Positions 25,609 to 34,627 of a stretch of DNA of 48,442 nt are shown piece after piece. The DNA comes from Candidatus Limadaptatus stercoripullorum. GTDB lineage: Bacteria > Bacillota > Clostridia > Christensenellales > CAG-917. The stretch covers positions 1 to 48,442 of the forward strand of contig DVOE01000085.1 of NCBI GenBank assembly GCA_018713795.1. The letters are read 5' to 3'. Every line of letters begins with the position of its first letter. Positions within the stretch are counted from its first letter, which is position 1. The notes below the pieces were generated by a model. The model was not told where the DNA came from. It worked only from the letters and a program-made list of their open reading frames with translations, and did no database searches. A program made the translations under genes and the position numbers.

Positions 25609-27027
25609 TCACTCTTCCATGCCGTTCGCGATGAACTCCTCGTCCACTTCCATGGGATAGTTCCCGTCAAAGCACGCGGTGCAGTAAGGACCGCCGCCGC
25701 AGCTCTTCACGAGCAGTTCGAGGGGGATGAAATGCAGGCTGTCCGCGCCTATCTCGCGGCAGATCTCTTCCTCGCTCTTGTACGCGCCGATGAGCTGGTC
25801 GCGGGTCTCCATGTCCACGCCGAAGAAGCAGGGGCATTTGACGGGCGGCGAGCCGACGAGCATATGCACTTCCTTGGCGCCGCTGGCGCGCAGCAGGCTG
25901 ATGATCTTCCTCGAGGTCGTGCCGCGCACTATGCTGTCGTCGATGAGGATGAGGCGCTTGCCTTTGATGTTGCTGCGGAAGGCGTTGAGCTTGATCTTGA
26001 CAGAGCTCTCGCGCATGGACTGGCTGGGCTGGATGAAGGTCCTTCCTATATAGCGGTTTTTGGTCAGGGCGTCCACCATGGGCAGTCCGCTGACATCCGC
26101 GTAGCCGCGCGCGCACACCGTCGCGCTGTCGGGCACGCCGGCGACTATGTCCGCGTCGATCTTGTAAAGCTTGGCGAGTTCCATGCCGCACTTGTAGCGG
26201 GCGTCATACACGCTGACGCCGTCGATGACCGAGTCGCTGCGGGCGAGGTAGACATACTCGAACACGCAGGGATGGGGATCGGGCACGGCGTACTTGTGCG
26301 ACTTGATCTTGCCGTCCGGGGTGACGGTGATCATCTCGCCGGGCTCGACATCGCGCACGAACTCCGCGTCCACCGCGTCGAGCGCGCAGGTTTCGCTGGC
26401 AAAGATGACCGAGTCGCCCTTTTTGCCCATGACGAGGGGTTTGAGCCCGTACTTGTCGCGGATGGCGATGAGCTTGTTGTCCGCCATGCACACCACCGCG
26501 AACGCCCCGACGAAGTCGAGAGCCGCCTTCTGCACGCCGTTTTCGACGCTGGAAGTGGTGTAATAGTTGATGAGCGCGGCGACCACTTCGCTGTCCACCG
26601 AGGACTGGAAAATATGCCCGCGGTCGATGAGCCATTTTTTGATGGATCCGGCGTTGACGATGTTGCCGTTGTGGGCGATCGCCATCCTGCCGTACCTGCC
26701 GTAGAACACCACCGGCTGCGCGTTGACGACATTGCTCGAACCGCAGGTCGAGTAGCGCACATGCCCTATCGCGATGTCGCTGTCGGGAAGCAGCGAGAGC
26801 TCCTCCTCGGAGAAGACCTCGTTGACCAGACCCATGTTCTTGTAGTAGGCGATGCGCCTGTCGGGGACATTGACGGCTATGCCCGCGCTCTCCTGCCCTC
26901 TGTGCTGGAGGGCGAACAGCCCGTAGTAGACCTCTCTCGCGAGCGAACTCTTTTGCTTGGAGATCACCCCGAATATGCCACACTCCTCATGCACGCCGCT
27001 CTCGTGGCGCTTTGTGCTTTCGATCAT
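25609..27027 (-). CDS. purF: Amidophosphoribosyltransferase (glutamine PRPP amidotransferase)
   Basis: First step of purine synthesis, making phosphoribosylamine from PRPP and glutamine. It has 472 residues from the ATG at 27,027, preceded by GGGAGGAG; the track-longer start would place that ribosome site inside the gene. The catalytic Cys at about residue 16 (CGIFGV) follows a 15-residue propeptide. The PRPP loop is LILIDDSIVRGTTSRK. Four late Cys, including KCPCFF and CGGGPYCTACFDG, fit the oxygen-sensitive [4Fe-4S] type of Bacillus. It follows purC with a 14-base gap. Confidence 0.96.
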   Translation of the reverse strand: MIESTKRHESGVHEECGIFGVISKQKSSLAREVYYGLFALQHRGQESAGIAVNVPDRRIAYYKNMGLVNEVFSEEELSLLPDSDIAIGHVRYSTCGSSNVVNAQPVVFYGRYGRMAIAHNGNIVNAGSIKKWLIDRGHIFQSSVDSEVVAALINYYTTSSVENGVQKAALDFVGAFAVVCMADNKLIAIRDKYGLKPLVMGKKGDSVIFASETCALDAVDAEFVRDVEPGEMITVTPDGKIKSHKYAVPDPHPCVFEYVYLARSDSVIDGVSVYDARYKCGMELAKLYKIDADIVAGVPDSATVCARGYADVSGLPMVDALTKNRYIGRTFIQPSQSMRESSVKIKLNAFRSNIKGKRLILIDDSIVRGTTSRKIISLLRASGAKEVHMLVGSPPVKCPCFFGVDMETRDQLIGAYKSEEEICREIGADSLHFIPLELLVKSCGGGPYCTACFDGNYPMEVDEEFIANGMEE

Positions 27028-27041
27028 AACTCCTCCCGGGA

Positions 27042-27755
27042 TCACGCGTTTGCCGAGGTTATCCTCTGCATCATCTCTTTGTAGGCGTCCTCCACCCCGC
27101 CGAGATCGCGGCGGAAGCGGTCCTTGTCGAGCTTCTCGCCCGTCTTCTTGTCCCAGAACCTGCAGGTGTCGGGAGAGATCTCGTCGGCGAGCACTATCTC
27201 ACCGTGGAACCTGCCGAACTCGAGCTTGAAGTCGATGAGGTCGACGCCCACGCCCGCGAAGAATTCCTTCATCGCGTCGTTGACCGCAAACGCCATCTTC
27301 TCGATCTTGTCGATCTCCTCGGGGGTCGCGAGACGCAGCGCGAGCGCGTGGTAGGTGTTGATGAGCGGATCGCCGAGCTCGTCGTTCTTGTAGGAAAACT
27401 CGATGGTCGGGACGGCGAGCGCCGTGCCTTCCGCCACGCCGTAACGCTTGGAAAAGCTGCCCGCGGCAACATTCCTCACGATGACTTCGAGGGGGACGAT
27501 CTCCACCTTTTTGACCAGCGTGTCGCGGTCGGAGAGCTGCTCCACGAAATGGGTCGGGATGCCCTTCTTCTCGAGCAAACCCATCATCATGTTGCTCATC
27601 TTGTTGTTGATGACGCCCTTGCCCGCGATGGTGCCCTTCTTGAGCCCGTTGAACGCGGTGGCGTCGTCCTTGTAAGACACGATGACGAGATCGGGATCGT
27701 CGGTGGCGTACACCTTCTTTGCCTTGCCCTCGTAGATTTGACCGAGTTTTTCCAT
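27042..27755 (-). CDS. purC: SAICAR synthetase
   Basis: Joins CAIR and aspartate with ATP in purine synthesis. It has 237 residues from the ATG at 27,755, which has a TGGAGG ribosome binding site. Landmarks are [15 protein letters not shown] at the N-terminus, [18 protein letters not shown] (about 93-110) and the [10 protein letters not shown] and [12 protein letters not shown] segments. It is first in a purC-purF pair behind a terminator-like leader hairpin. The reading frame stays open through the leader, but that part is not expected to be translated. Confidence 0.96.
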   Translation of the reverse strand: MEKLGQIYEGKAKKVYATDDPDLVIVSYKDDATAFNGLKKGTIAGKGVINNKMSNMMMGLLEKKGIPTHFVEQLSDRDTLVKKVEIVPLEVIVRNVAAGSFSKRYGVAEGTALAVPTIEFSYKNDELGDPLINTYHALALRLATPEEIDKIEKMAFAVNDAMKEFFAGVGVDLIDFKLEFGRFHGEIVLADEISPDTCRFWDKKTGEKLDKDRFRRDLGGVEDAYKEMMQRITSANA

Positions 27756-27763
27756 GGTGACCT

Positions 27764-27795
27764 CCAAAAAACAAAGCATGGCGCGAGCCATGCTT
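27764..27795 (-). promoter_or_regulatory. Terminator-like hairpin just before the purC ribosome binding site
   Basis: On the minus strand AAGCATGGC (27,787-27,795) and GCCATGCTT (27,774-27,782) pair around a tcgc loop, followed by TGTTTTTTGG that runs into the GGAGG of purC. An intrinsic terminator here implies transcription attenuation. About 100 bases of GC-rich, foldable leader lie upstream. The leader does not match the purine riboswitch core as I know it. Confidence 0.7.
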
Positions 27796-27954
27796 CTGCT
27801 TAGTTTTTCCCGTTTGCGGAGAGGGCGCGCGAGAAGCGCCCCGAACGCGACCGTGCGGCAGACATCCTGTCCCCATTCGTGTTCCTTCCGCTTTTCATAC
27901 CGAGATATTAGCACATCCCGCGCGCCGAGCGCAAACGAATCGCCGCCCTATTTC

Positions 27955-27989
27955 AAAAAAAATTGCGCGCGGGCGTACTGCCCGCGCGC
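27955..27989 (-). terminator. Terminator of the GtrA-like gene
   Basis: GCGCGCGGGC and GCCCGCGCGC (27,965-27,974 and 27,980-27,989) pair around a five-base loop. The minus strand continues with AATTTTTTTTG. Confidence 0.9.
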
Positions 27990-28009
27990 ACGGATATCCT
28001 CCCTCTCTT

Positions 28010-28831
28010 TCAGCGGACGACCGTCGCCTTTCTGTCTGCGGCGGCGCGCGCCTCGACGGCTTTTCTTATGTCCTTGTCCGTCATTTCCGAGATATCTTCG
28101 CCGTCGCGCATGAGCTCGAGAAGATCCGCCCCGTCGTAACCGCGGTCCTTGATCCCTATCTCGCCGAACTCGCCGACCGTGCCTTCCTCGTACTTGGCGA
28201 GCGCGCTGCCCTCTTCCTTCCTGTAGATGACGAACTTCTGCCAGCAGAACTCCAGCACCCCGTTGATGAGCATGGTGCACACCTCGACGGCGTAGTTGAT
28301 GATGACATGCTTCTTGAGATATTCCACCACCGTCACGCCCGCCGCGCTCGCCGCGCCCGCGGCAAGGTAGCTCGGCATGTACCCGTTGAACCACAGCTTG
28401 AAGGGGAAGAAAGGCACATAGAACAGGAAGGCGAGGAACATCGCTCTTCCCACATTGCCCGCGGACTTGAAAGTGAACTTGCGGTTGATGGTGAAGTTCC
28501 AAAGGATGGACAGCGTCAGCGCGATGAGGGTGCTGACGAAGTTCCTGAGTTCCACATGAGTGATGAAGTCTATCATCACCGCCTTGTCGATGGGGAGCAC
28601 CTCGTAAAGCACGGTGTAGGATACGATTTCGATGACGCCCGCGCTCGCCGTGCAGCAGGCGTACTTGATCGCCTGCACCAGCGTCTTTCTCTTTTGCTTC
28701 TTTTCCTCGCGGGCGCGCTCGGCGTCCAGCGCGGCGACGGCGATCGCGGGATCGAAATATCCCTCCGCCGTCCCGGGCGCCGCCTTGCTGACTTCCGTGG
28801 CGCCGTCTTCTTTGATGAGACCGTCGGTCAT
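28010..28831 (-). CDS. GtrA-family membrane protein with extended ends
   Basis: Start at 28,831 with GGGAGGAAG upstream. The 273 residues contain four membrane segments between about 50 and 200. The ALTLSILWNFTINRKFTF segment (about 105-122) is the GtrA-family signature of a helix ending in an NRxFTF motif. GtrA proteins are linked to polysaccharide or teichoic-acid glycosylation, perhaps as flippases for lipid-linked sugars. The hydrophilic N-terminus of about 50 residues and a charged C-terminus of about 65 residues are longer than usual for the family. It is a single-gene transcript divergent from gerA. Confidence 0.8.
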   Translation of the reverse strand: MTDGLIKEDGATEVSKAAPGTAEGYFDPAIAVAALDAERAREEKKQKRKTLVQAIKYACCTASAGVIEIVSYTVLYEVLPIDKAVMIDFITHVELRNFVSTLIALTLSILWNFTINRKFTFKSAGNVGRAMFLAFLFYVPFFPFKLWFNGYMPSYLAAGAASAAGVTVVEYLKKHVIINYAVEVCTMLINGVLEFCWQKFVIYRKEEGSALAKYEEGTVGEFGEIGIKDRGYDGADLLELMRDGEDISEMTDKDIRKAVEARAAADRKATVVR

Positions 28832-28849
28832 AAATCTTCCTCCCGGGAA

Positions 28850-28877
28850 ATTATACCACCAAGGGCGGCGATTGCAA
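28850..28877 (-). promoter_or_regulatory. Promoter of the GtrA-like gene
   Basis: The minus strand reads TTGCAA (28,872-28,877), 16 bases, TATAAT (28,850-28,855). Confidence 0.65.
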
Positions 28878-28886
28878 GCCCCGCCC

Positions 28887-28916
28887 GAATAAAACCGCCT
28901 CTCTTTGTCCATCATC
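28887..28916 (+). promoter_or_regulatory. Sigma-G-like promoter of the gerABC operon
   Basis: GAATA (28,887-28,891), 18 bases, CATCATC (28,910-28,916) fits the forespore sigma-G pattern GMATR-N18-CATNMTA at all but the last base. In Bacillus the gerA-type operons depend on sigma-G. The -10 box ends five bases before the ATG at 28,922. Confidence 0.65.
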
Positions 28917-28921
28917 CGCGC

Positions 28922-30388
28922 ATGGACAGAGACGGCTTCAAGTGCCGGATGACCGGCGTGTTCCATTCCTCGGGAGACCTGCTCCTTCGCGACATCGACG
29001 CGGGCGGAAGCGATTGCTGCCTGGTCTTTCTTGACGGGCTTTCGGACAAACTTTTGCTCGAACAGGATGTTATCGCGCCTCTTTCCGCGCTCAAAACCCC
29101 TCTTTCGGGCGAGAACGCCTCTTCCGAGGATATCCGCGCGAGGCTGCTCTCGGAGCTTCCTTTCTGCCAGGATATCCCCGCGCTCCCCTTTTCCGCGGCG
29201 GTGGAAAAGATAGCCGCGGGCGACGCCGCTCTCTTTGTTCCGGGGGCGGAGGAGCTCATGATATTTTCTCTCAGAAAATTCGAAAAGCGCGCCGTCGCCG
29301 AGCCTCCCACCGCCACCGTGCTCAAGGGTCCCCGCGAGGGGTTCATAGAGGAGATCAAGACCAACACCGCCCTCGTCCGCCGCAGGATAAAGTCCCCCGA
29401 TCTCGTCTTCGAAAACCTCACCGTCGGACGGTTCTCGGGCACTCCCGTATCCCTCGCCTACATCCACGGAGTCGCCGATCCCCGCACGGTGGACGAGATA
29501 AGGCGCAGGCTTTCGGAGATAGACACGGACGGGGTGATCGACAGCTCCTATCTCGCCGCCTTTCTCGAGCCCACGCCCCTTTCGCTGTTCAAGAGGGTGG
29601 GCGGCACCGAAAAGCCGGATATCGTCGCCGCAAAGCTGCTCGAAGGCAGGGTCGCCGTCATCGCGGACGGATCGCCCATCGTGCTGACGATGCCCTTTGT
29701 CTTCGCCGAAGACCTCCAGGACTCCTACGACTACTTCGCGGGCGACAAGAGAGCCGCCGCCGCACGCATATTCCGCCTCTTCGGCGCGGCGCTCACCGTC
29801 CTGCTGCCCGCCGCGTATGTCGCCCTTCAGAGCGCGCACTATCATCTGCTGCCGCTGAAATTCCTCATGACCCTCGTCGGCGCGACCTCTTCCATCCCCT
29901 TCCCGCCCGCCGTCGAGATGCTGGTGGTGCTGCTGCTCTTCGAGATCCTGAACGAGGCGTCTGTCAGGATGCCGCGCTATCTCGGCGTGTCGCTGTCCAT
30001 AGTCGGCGCGATCGTGCTCGGCGACACCGCGGTCAAGGCGGGGCTCATCTCTTCGCCCGCCGTGCTGGTCACCGCCCTCTCTTCCATAGGCGTGTTCTGC
30101 GTGCCCGATCAGGTGGGCACCCTGTCCGTGCTGCGCATTGCCTTTCTTCTCGTCAGCGCGGTCCTCGGGCTGTTCGGGATGATCGTCGCTTTCCTTTGTC
30201 TCACGGCGTATCTCTCCTGCCTCTCCTCCTTCGGCTCTCCCTATCTCGCGCCCTACGCGCCCCGCATATCCCCCGACCTCAAGGACGGAGCGTTGCCCTC
30301 GCCGGTCTCCGAGATGTACACCCGCCCCTACACCGTCTCCACAAAAAACCGCACGCGTATGCGCAAAAAGGAGGACTCCTGTGACTGA
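28922..30388 (+). CDS. Spore germinant receptor subunit A (GerA family)
   Basis: Part of the inner-spore-membrane receptor that senses germinants. It has 488 residues, similar to GerAA. A hydrophilic N-terminal domain (about 1-290) includes the family segments VLKGPREGFIEEIKTNTALVR-like (about 134-154) and DGSPIVLTMPFVFAEDLQDSYDYF-like. The C-terminal part has about five membrane segments and the SSIPFPPAVEMLVV motif. The ATG at 28,922 has no ribosome binding site but lies where a sigma-G transcript would begin, suggesting a leaderless start. It overlaps gerB by 8 bases. Confidence 0.92.
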   Translation: MDRDGFKCRMTGVFHSSGDLLLRDIDAGGSDCCLVFLDGLSDKLLLEQDVIAPLSALKTPLSGENASSEDIRARLLSELPFCQDIPALPFSAAVEKIAAGDAALFVPGAEELMIFSLRKFEKRAVAEPPTATVLKGPREGFIEEIKTNTALVRRRIKSPDLVFENLTVGRFSGTPVSLAYIHGVADPRTVDEIRRRLSEIDTDGVIDSSYLAAFLEPTPLSLFKRVGGTEKPDIVAAKLLEGRVAVIADGSPIVLTMPFVFAEDLQDSYDYFAGDKRAAAARIFRLFGAALTVLLPAAYVALQSAHYHLLPLKFLMTLVGATSSIPFPPAVEMLVVLLLFEILNEASVRMPRYLGVSLSIVGAIVLGDTAVKAGLISSPAVLVTALSSIGVFCVPDQVGTLSVLRIAFLLVSAVLGLFGMIVAFLCLTAYLSCLSSFGSPYLAPYAPRISPDLKDGALPSPVSEMYTRPYTVSTKNRTRMRKKEDSCD

Positions 30389-31541
30389 CTCCGCCGCCCG
30401 CGCGCCGCTCTCTCCCGAAGATCCCGCCCTCGTCTACAATTCGCAGGCGGGGAGCATGGTCTTCGCCTGCGGCATCGTCTTCAAAGTCTCCTCTCTCCCG
30501 GGGCTGGTCGCGGAGACCCTCGGCACTTCGGTGCTGTGGCTTTATCTGTTTATGTTGGCGGTCGACATCGCCTTGCTCGCCGCCGTGTTCTTTTTCGCAA
30601 GAAGCGGCGCGGACCTCCTCCCTTCCGTCCGCAGAGCCGCCGCCTACCGCGCCGTCTGCGCGGTCATGTCGGCATACCTGTGCCTGAAAGGGCTGCTCTA
30701 CTTCGTCTACATCGTCATCTTCCTGACCATGGACCTCTTCATGGGCATAGACATCTACATCGTCGTGCTCGTGCTCGCCCCGCCCGTCATCTATATCGCC
30801 GCCAAAGGCTGGCGCGCGCTCGCCCGTATCTCCGAACTGCTCGCGCCCATTCTCCTGCTTCTCATCGTCACAGACCTCGTTTTCTTGCAGACGGACGCCG
30901 ATTTCGGCAGACACCTGCCCGCGGACCTGCTCTCCCCCCGCGAATTCTTCGGCGAAGGACTGCGCTACTCCCTCTGGCTCGGCGATCTCTTCCCCCTGCT
31001 CTTCGTGCGCATAAAAAACAAACGCCTGCCGCATATCCTCATCGGCTCGGGGCTCGCCTACGCGGTGGTGGTCACCGTCGCCCTGCTCGCCGTCGCCATG
31101 TACGGCGCCGCGCTCCCGTATGTGTACAATATGCTGATCAGGATCTCCGGCTTCAACCTGCTCTCCCTCGAGATAGGCAGGATGGAATGGACGGCGCTCT
31201 TCGTGGTGGTGACCATGGCGGTGCTGGGGCTCGCGCTGCTCCTCCGAGGGGCGGGCGAAGCTTCAAGACGGGCGGCGGGCACCTCCGCTCCCGCCTTCGT
31301 CCTGTTCGCGGCGGGAGCAGTCGCCTGTATGTTCGTCCCCACCCTGCACACCGTCGCAGACTTTTGCTATTCCCCCGCGTTCGGCTACGCGATGTTCGCC
31401 CTCGCTCTCGCCCTCGCCGCCGCGTTCGCCGCCTTCGGCGCGTACGCCAAAAGCAGACGCGCCCGTCCCGCCGCTCCCGAGCCCTCCCGCGAGACCGCTC
31501 CCGCCGGCGGGGAGACCGCCCCCGAGGAGGTGCGCCCGTGA
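30381..31541 (+). CDS. Spore germinant receptor subunit B (GerB family)
   Basis: Integral membrane subunit related to amino-acid permeases, thought to contribute to germinant recognition. It has 386 residues and about ten membrane segments spread over about 20-350. It begins with GTG at 30,381 behind AAGGAGG. A C-terminal Ala/Pro/Glu tail of about 30 residues is unusual for the family. It overlaps both neighbours in the gerABC operon. Confidence 0.9.
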   Translation: MTDSAARAPLSPEDPALVYNSQAGSMVFACGIVFKVSSLPGLVAETLGTSVLWLYLFMLAVDIALLAAVFFFARSGADLLPSVRRAAAYRAVCAVMSAYLCLKGLLYFVYIVIFLTMDLFMGIDIYIVVLVLAPPVIYIAAKGWRALARISELLAPILLLLIVTDLVFLQTDADFGRHLPADLLSPREFFGEGLRYSLWLGDLFPLLFVRIKNKRLPHILIGSGLAYAVVVTVALLAVAMYGAALPYVYNMLIRISGFNLLSLEIGRMEWTALFVVVTMAVLGLALLLRGAGEASRRAAGTSAPAFVLFAAGAVACMFVPTLHTVADFCYSPAFGYAMFALALALAAAFAAFGAYAKSRRARPAAPEPSRETAPAGGETAPEEVRP

Positions 31542-32692
31542 ACCCTTCCCGCGCAAAACGCACGCTCACGAAATTGCTGTCCGTGAAATGGGCGGTGCTG
31601 CTCGTCGCCGCCGCCGTGTTGCTCTTTTTCGGACGGGTGACGGACGCCCGCTCGCTCTCCCGCACCGCCATCGTGACGGGGCTGGGCATCGCCGCGGGAG
31701 AAGACGGCTTCGCGGTGTCCGCCGAGCTTGCCGTCATGACTTCCGAGGCGGGAGGCAGCCCCTCGGCGAACTATGCCGTCCTCACCGAAAAGGGAGCTAC
31801 CGTATCCGAAGCGGTGGAACGCATTTCGCAAAAAGCGGGGCTCATCGTGTCGCTTTCGCATTGTAATGTGCTCGTTCTGACAAAAGAAGCGTTGCTTGCC
31901 GAGGGCGAACGGCTGTTTGCGCCGCTGGTGCAGACCTACTCTCTCCCCGAGCAGGCGATCCTGACCGCAACGACGGGGGACCCCGCGGACATCCTCTCCG
32001 CGCGGCTCGCGACGGCGTCCGCTCCGTCCTTTTACATCCAACAGCTGTTGTCCGAAGGGCTGAGCACGGAAGGGATGCCGCTCGTCTCGGTCAAGGACTT
32101 TGCGGCGCGGCTGCTCTCTCCTTCCGCCTGCGTGTGCCTGCCCGTCGTCGAGGTAAGAGAGGCGGAGCATCAGCCTCAGCTTCCCGAGGGTGAGGGCGAA
32201 GGCTACTCCGAGATAGTCGCGGAGAGCGGGCTCGTGCTCACTCCTTCCGCGGGCTTTCTTGTGGACGGCGAGACGGTGAAAGTGCGCTCCCTCGTGACCG
32301 AGAAGGAGACGAGCGGGCGGTTTTGCGTGACGGGCGAGGACGGGAGCAGGACGGAGTTCTTGCTGCTCGGCGCGTCCTCGTCGGCGAAAGCGGAGGGTCT
32401 CCGGGTCTCGGTCTTCGCGGAGCTCAAAGTCTCCTTTGTCGAGAGCACGGGCGAGGACGGAGCGAGACTGTCCCCCGCTTCCGACGAGATAAAGCGGGCG
32501 GCGGACCTGCTCGCGGATGAGCTCGAAAGCGCGATCCGCGGGCTGTTCGCGCTCTCCGTCCGCCAAAACGCGGATATGCTCGGACTGACCGACGCCGTGT
32601 TCAAAAAGCTCGGCAGGGACACGCCCGAGGACTGCCTCGGGAGAATCGCGTTCGACTGCTCGGTCGAGGTGACCGTCAAAGAGAACAGCTGA
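31538..32692 (+). CDS. Spore germinant receptor subunit C (GerC family), without lipobox Cys
   Basis: The third receptor subunit. The GTG start at 31,538 overlaps the gerB stop (GTGA). The 384 residues have a hydrophobic N-terminal segment (about 18-32) followed by FFGRVTDARSLSRTAIVTGLGI, which aligns with the usual GCWDRREL lipobox region but has Arg where the lipidated Cys should be. There is no Cys in the first 90 or so residues. The SLSHCNVLVLT segment and the C-terminal GerC domain are otherwise recognisable. It is probably held by an uncleaved membrane anchor instead of a lipid. Confidence 0.88.
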   Translation: MNPSRAKRTLTKLLSVKWAVLLVAAAVLLFFGRVTDARSLSRTAIVTGLGIAAGEDGFAVSAELAVMTSEAGGSPSANYAVLTEKGATVSEAVERISQKAGLIVSLSHCNVLVLTKEALLAEGERLFAPLVQTYSLPEQAILTATTGDPADILSARLATASAPSFYIQQLLSEGLSTEGMPLVSVKDFAARLLSPSACVCLPVVEVREAEHQPQLPEGEGEGYSEIVAESGLVLTPSAGFLVDGETVKVRSLVTEKETSGRFCVTGEDGSRTEFLLLGASSSAKAEGLRVSVFAELKVSFVESTGEDGARLSPASDEIKRAADLLADELESAIRGLFALSVRQNADMLGLTDAVFKKLGRDTPEDCLGRIAFDCSVEVTVKENS

Positions 32693-32906
32693 GCGGCATT
32701 TTCCGCGGGGAAGCGGTTCCGCGGCGGGCGGGTGCGGAATATAATGGAGCGGAGGCGGATGATGGAGCTGCTCTTTCCCTCGGACGAAGCCGTCCGGCAG
32801 ATGAACGACGAATACGGACGCCTGCTCGGCGGCGGAACGGGAGCATCCGTGCTCTCGCGGGAGGCGTCATCTCCCCCGTCCGGCGGCTGCCCCGTCCTTT
32901 TAGTCC
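32693..32906. other. Spacer between gerC and the hydrolase gene
   Basis: It contains an imperfect CCGCGG-rich hairpin just after gerC (about 32,703-32,725) but no clear T-run, so termination after gerC is uncertain. A short reading frame (from about 32,744) shows no recognisable domain and was not called. Confidence 0.5.
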
Positions 32907-32935
32907 TTTACTTCGGCTTTATTTTGGGCTATAAT
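32907..32935 (+). promoter_or_regulatory. Promoter of the hydrolase gene
   Basis: TTTACT (32,907-32,912), 17 bases, TATAAT (32,930-32,935). The -10 box ends seven bases before the GTG at 32,943. Confidence 0.7.
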
Positions 32936-32942
32936 TGCGGCT

Positions 32943-34604
32943 GTGGAAACAAGGCTCATGACGACGACGGAAATATGGGAAGGTTTCAATCCCGTCAAGG
33001 ACGGGACGGAGACTTCCATAATTTCCGCTTCCGAAAAGGGTAATCTCTCCACTTCGGACATTTTCTTCACTTCCGAAAAGACGGAGGGCGGCAGGGTGCG
33101 CGTGTTCGCGCGCGTGACCTTTGACAACCGCTGGCGCGACCCTCGTCCCGCCATACTCTTGCTCCCCTCCCGCGACCCGTCGAGGACTTTCGACGATGTC
33201 ACCCGCTCGCTGGTGTCGGAGGGGTATGTGGTCTGCCTTTGCGACTACGCGGGCAACTTCGACGGCGGCGACCGCGACAAACGAACCTCTTATCCCGACT
33301 GCTACTCCTACGCGCAGGCGCCCGCCTGTTTCCGCGATCTGCTCGCCATCGGCGCGACCGCCCGTGAGACGGCGTGGTTCCAATGGGTGAAAGTGGCAAG
33401 GAGAGCGGTGACCACCCTCGCCGAACTCAAATATGTCGACGCCGACCGCATAGCCGTCATGGGCATGGACTGCGGCGCGCAGATCGCCTGGCAGCTCGCG
33501 GGCATAGACGGCAGGATACGCGCGCTCATCCCCATAAACGGCGGCGGTTATCTCTGGCGCAGTCCGAGCTCCCCCGCCCCCGCCGACGACGCCACCCGCG
33601 CTTTTTCCGCGGGAGTCGGCGCGGAGACCTACGCGAAATTCGTCTCCTGCCCCACCTGTTATATCGTCTCGTCCAACACCCGCGACGCGGACATAGACGC
33701 GGCGGGCGAGATACTCTCGCTCGTGCCGTCGGGGTGCAAGGCGTTCATGGTCGCGCAGGGCTCGTCCGGGCAGGTCAGCCTGTCCGTCTACGACAGCCTC
33801 ATCAAGTGGCTGAAGACCTATTTCGCGCACGACGCCGAGCCTCTCCCCATGCCGCAGGTGCGGTTCAATGCCGACGAGCATATCCTCTATCTCAGGCTTT
33901 CCGCGCCGGGCGCGCCCGAAAAGGTGTCCGTTTTCTTCTCCGCGGAAGGCGATCTGCCCTTCGTCCGCAACTGGAGAGAGCTCCCCGAAGGTCAGCTCGG
34001 CGACACCGGCGAGCGCATATATCACATCCCCGTCTCCGACCCCGAGGACACCGTCGCCGCGTACGCGCGCGTCACTTTCCCGGGCGGGATAAGCGTCTGC
34101 TCCCCCGTCGCGACCGTCAAGCCGTCGGGGCTCGGCGTGCAGGCGGACATCAAAGCCGCCGCCGCTTCCAGGATCGTCTACAACGGCAGCATGGGCAAGG
34201 GGCAGTTCCGCGTGACCACCAACGGATTTTTCCTGGACGACACCCTGCTCGAAGCCAAAAAGGGTCCCTTCGGCATAACCGGCGTGGGCACCAAAAAAGG
34301 AGTGCTGTCGCTGTCGCTGGACACCAACGAATCCTTCTCCGCCGACCGCTCCGCCATGTTGCAGATGGACATCTGCTCCGCCGAACCTCGGCTCATCCGC
34401 TTCGGGTTCGCCTCGCCGTCCTCGCCCGTGGACTACGGCTGCGTGATCAAACTCGGCGGCGGCGATTTCTGGCAGAAGATAAAGCTCTCCGCCTCCGACA
34501 TGAAAAACCCCGAAGGCAAGACCCTCCCCTCTTTCGGCGGCTGCCGACTGCTCACCATAGCGGGAGCCGAAGGCGTGCTGTTCAACAATCTGGTGTGGAT
34601 CTGA
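32943..34604 (+). CDS. Alpha/beta hydrolase-like protein with C-terminal beta-sandwich-like domain
   Basis: It has 553 residues from the GTG at 32,943; an ATG at 32,958 with a weak AAGG is the alternative. The N-terminal half (about 1-290) resembles acetylxylan-esterase or dienelactone-hydrolase folds: a GYVVCLCDYAGNFDGGD segment after beta-strand residues, then RIAVMGMDCGAQIAWQLAG with the nucleophile elbow as G-M-D-C-G. Asp at the central position replaces the usual Ser or Cys. The C-terminal third (about 390-553) resembles a carbohydrate-binding jelly roll (GGGDFWQKIKLSASDM). There is no signal peptide. Substrate unknown. It may be co-transcribed with lepB 23 bases downstream. Confidence 0.7.
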   Translation: METRLMTTTEIWEGFNPVKDGTETSIISASEKGNLSTSDIFFTSEKTEGGRVRVFARVTFDNRWRDPRPAILLLPSRDPSRTFDDVTRSLVSEGYVVCLCDYAGNFDGGDRDKRTSYPDCYSYAQAPACFRDLLAIGATARETAWFQWVKVARRAVTTLAELKYVDADRIAVMGMDCGAQIAWQLAGIDGRIRALIPINGGGYLWRSPSSPAPADDATRAFSAGVGAETYAKFVSCPTCYIVSSNTRDADIDAAGEILSLVPSGCKAFMVAQGSSGQVSLSVYDSLIKWLKTYFAHDAEPLPMPQVRFNADEHILYLRLSAPGAPEKVSVFFSAEGDLPFVRNWRELPEGQLGDTGERIYHIPVSDPEDTVAAYARVTFPGGISVCSPVATVKPSGLGVQADIKAAAASRIVYNGSMGKGQFRVTTNGFFLDDTLLEAKKGPFGITGVGTKKGVLSLSLDTNESFSADRSAMLQMDICSAEPRLIRFGFASPSSPVDYGCVIKLGGGDFWQKIKLSASDMKNPEGKTLPSFGGCRLLTIAGAEGVLFNNLVWI

Positions 34605-34627
34605 CGCCCGCGGCATATAGTGACGGT

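Noticed and set aside
27756..27914. N-terminal extension of purC
   Set aside because: It would read through a terminator hairpin; the family N-terminus and a good ribosome binding site place the start at 27,755.
28010..29845. 611-codon frame joining the GtrA-like gene with antisense of gerA
   Set aside because: The upstream part is antisense to gerA and crosses both promoters; the ribosome binding site sets the start at 28,831.
32732..33043. Small gene between gerC and the hydrolase
   Set aside because: No ribosome binding site or known domain, and it overlaps the hydrolase start and promoter.
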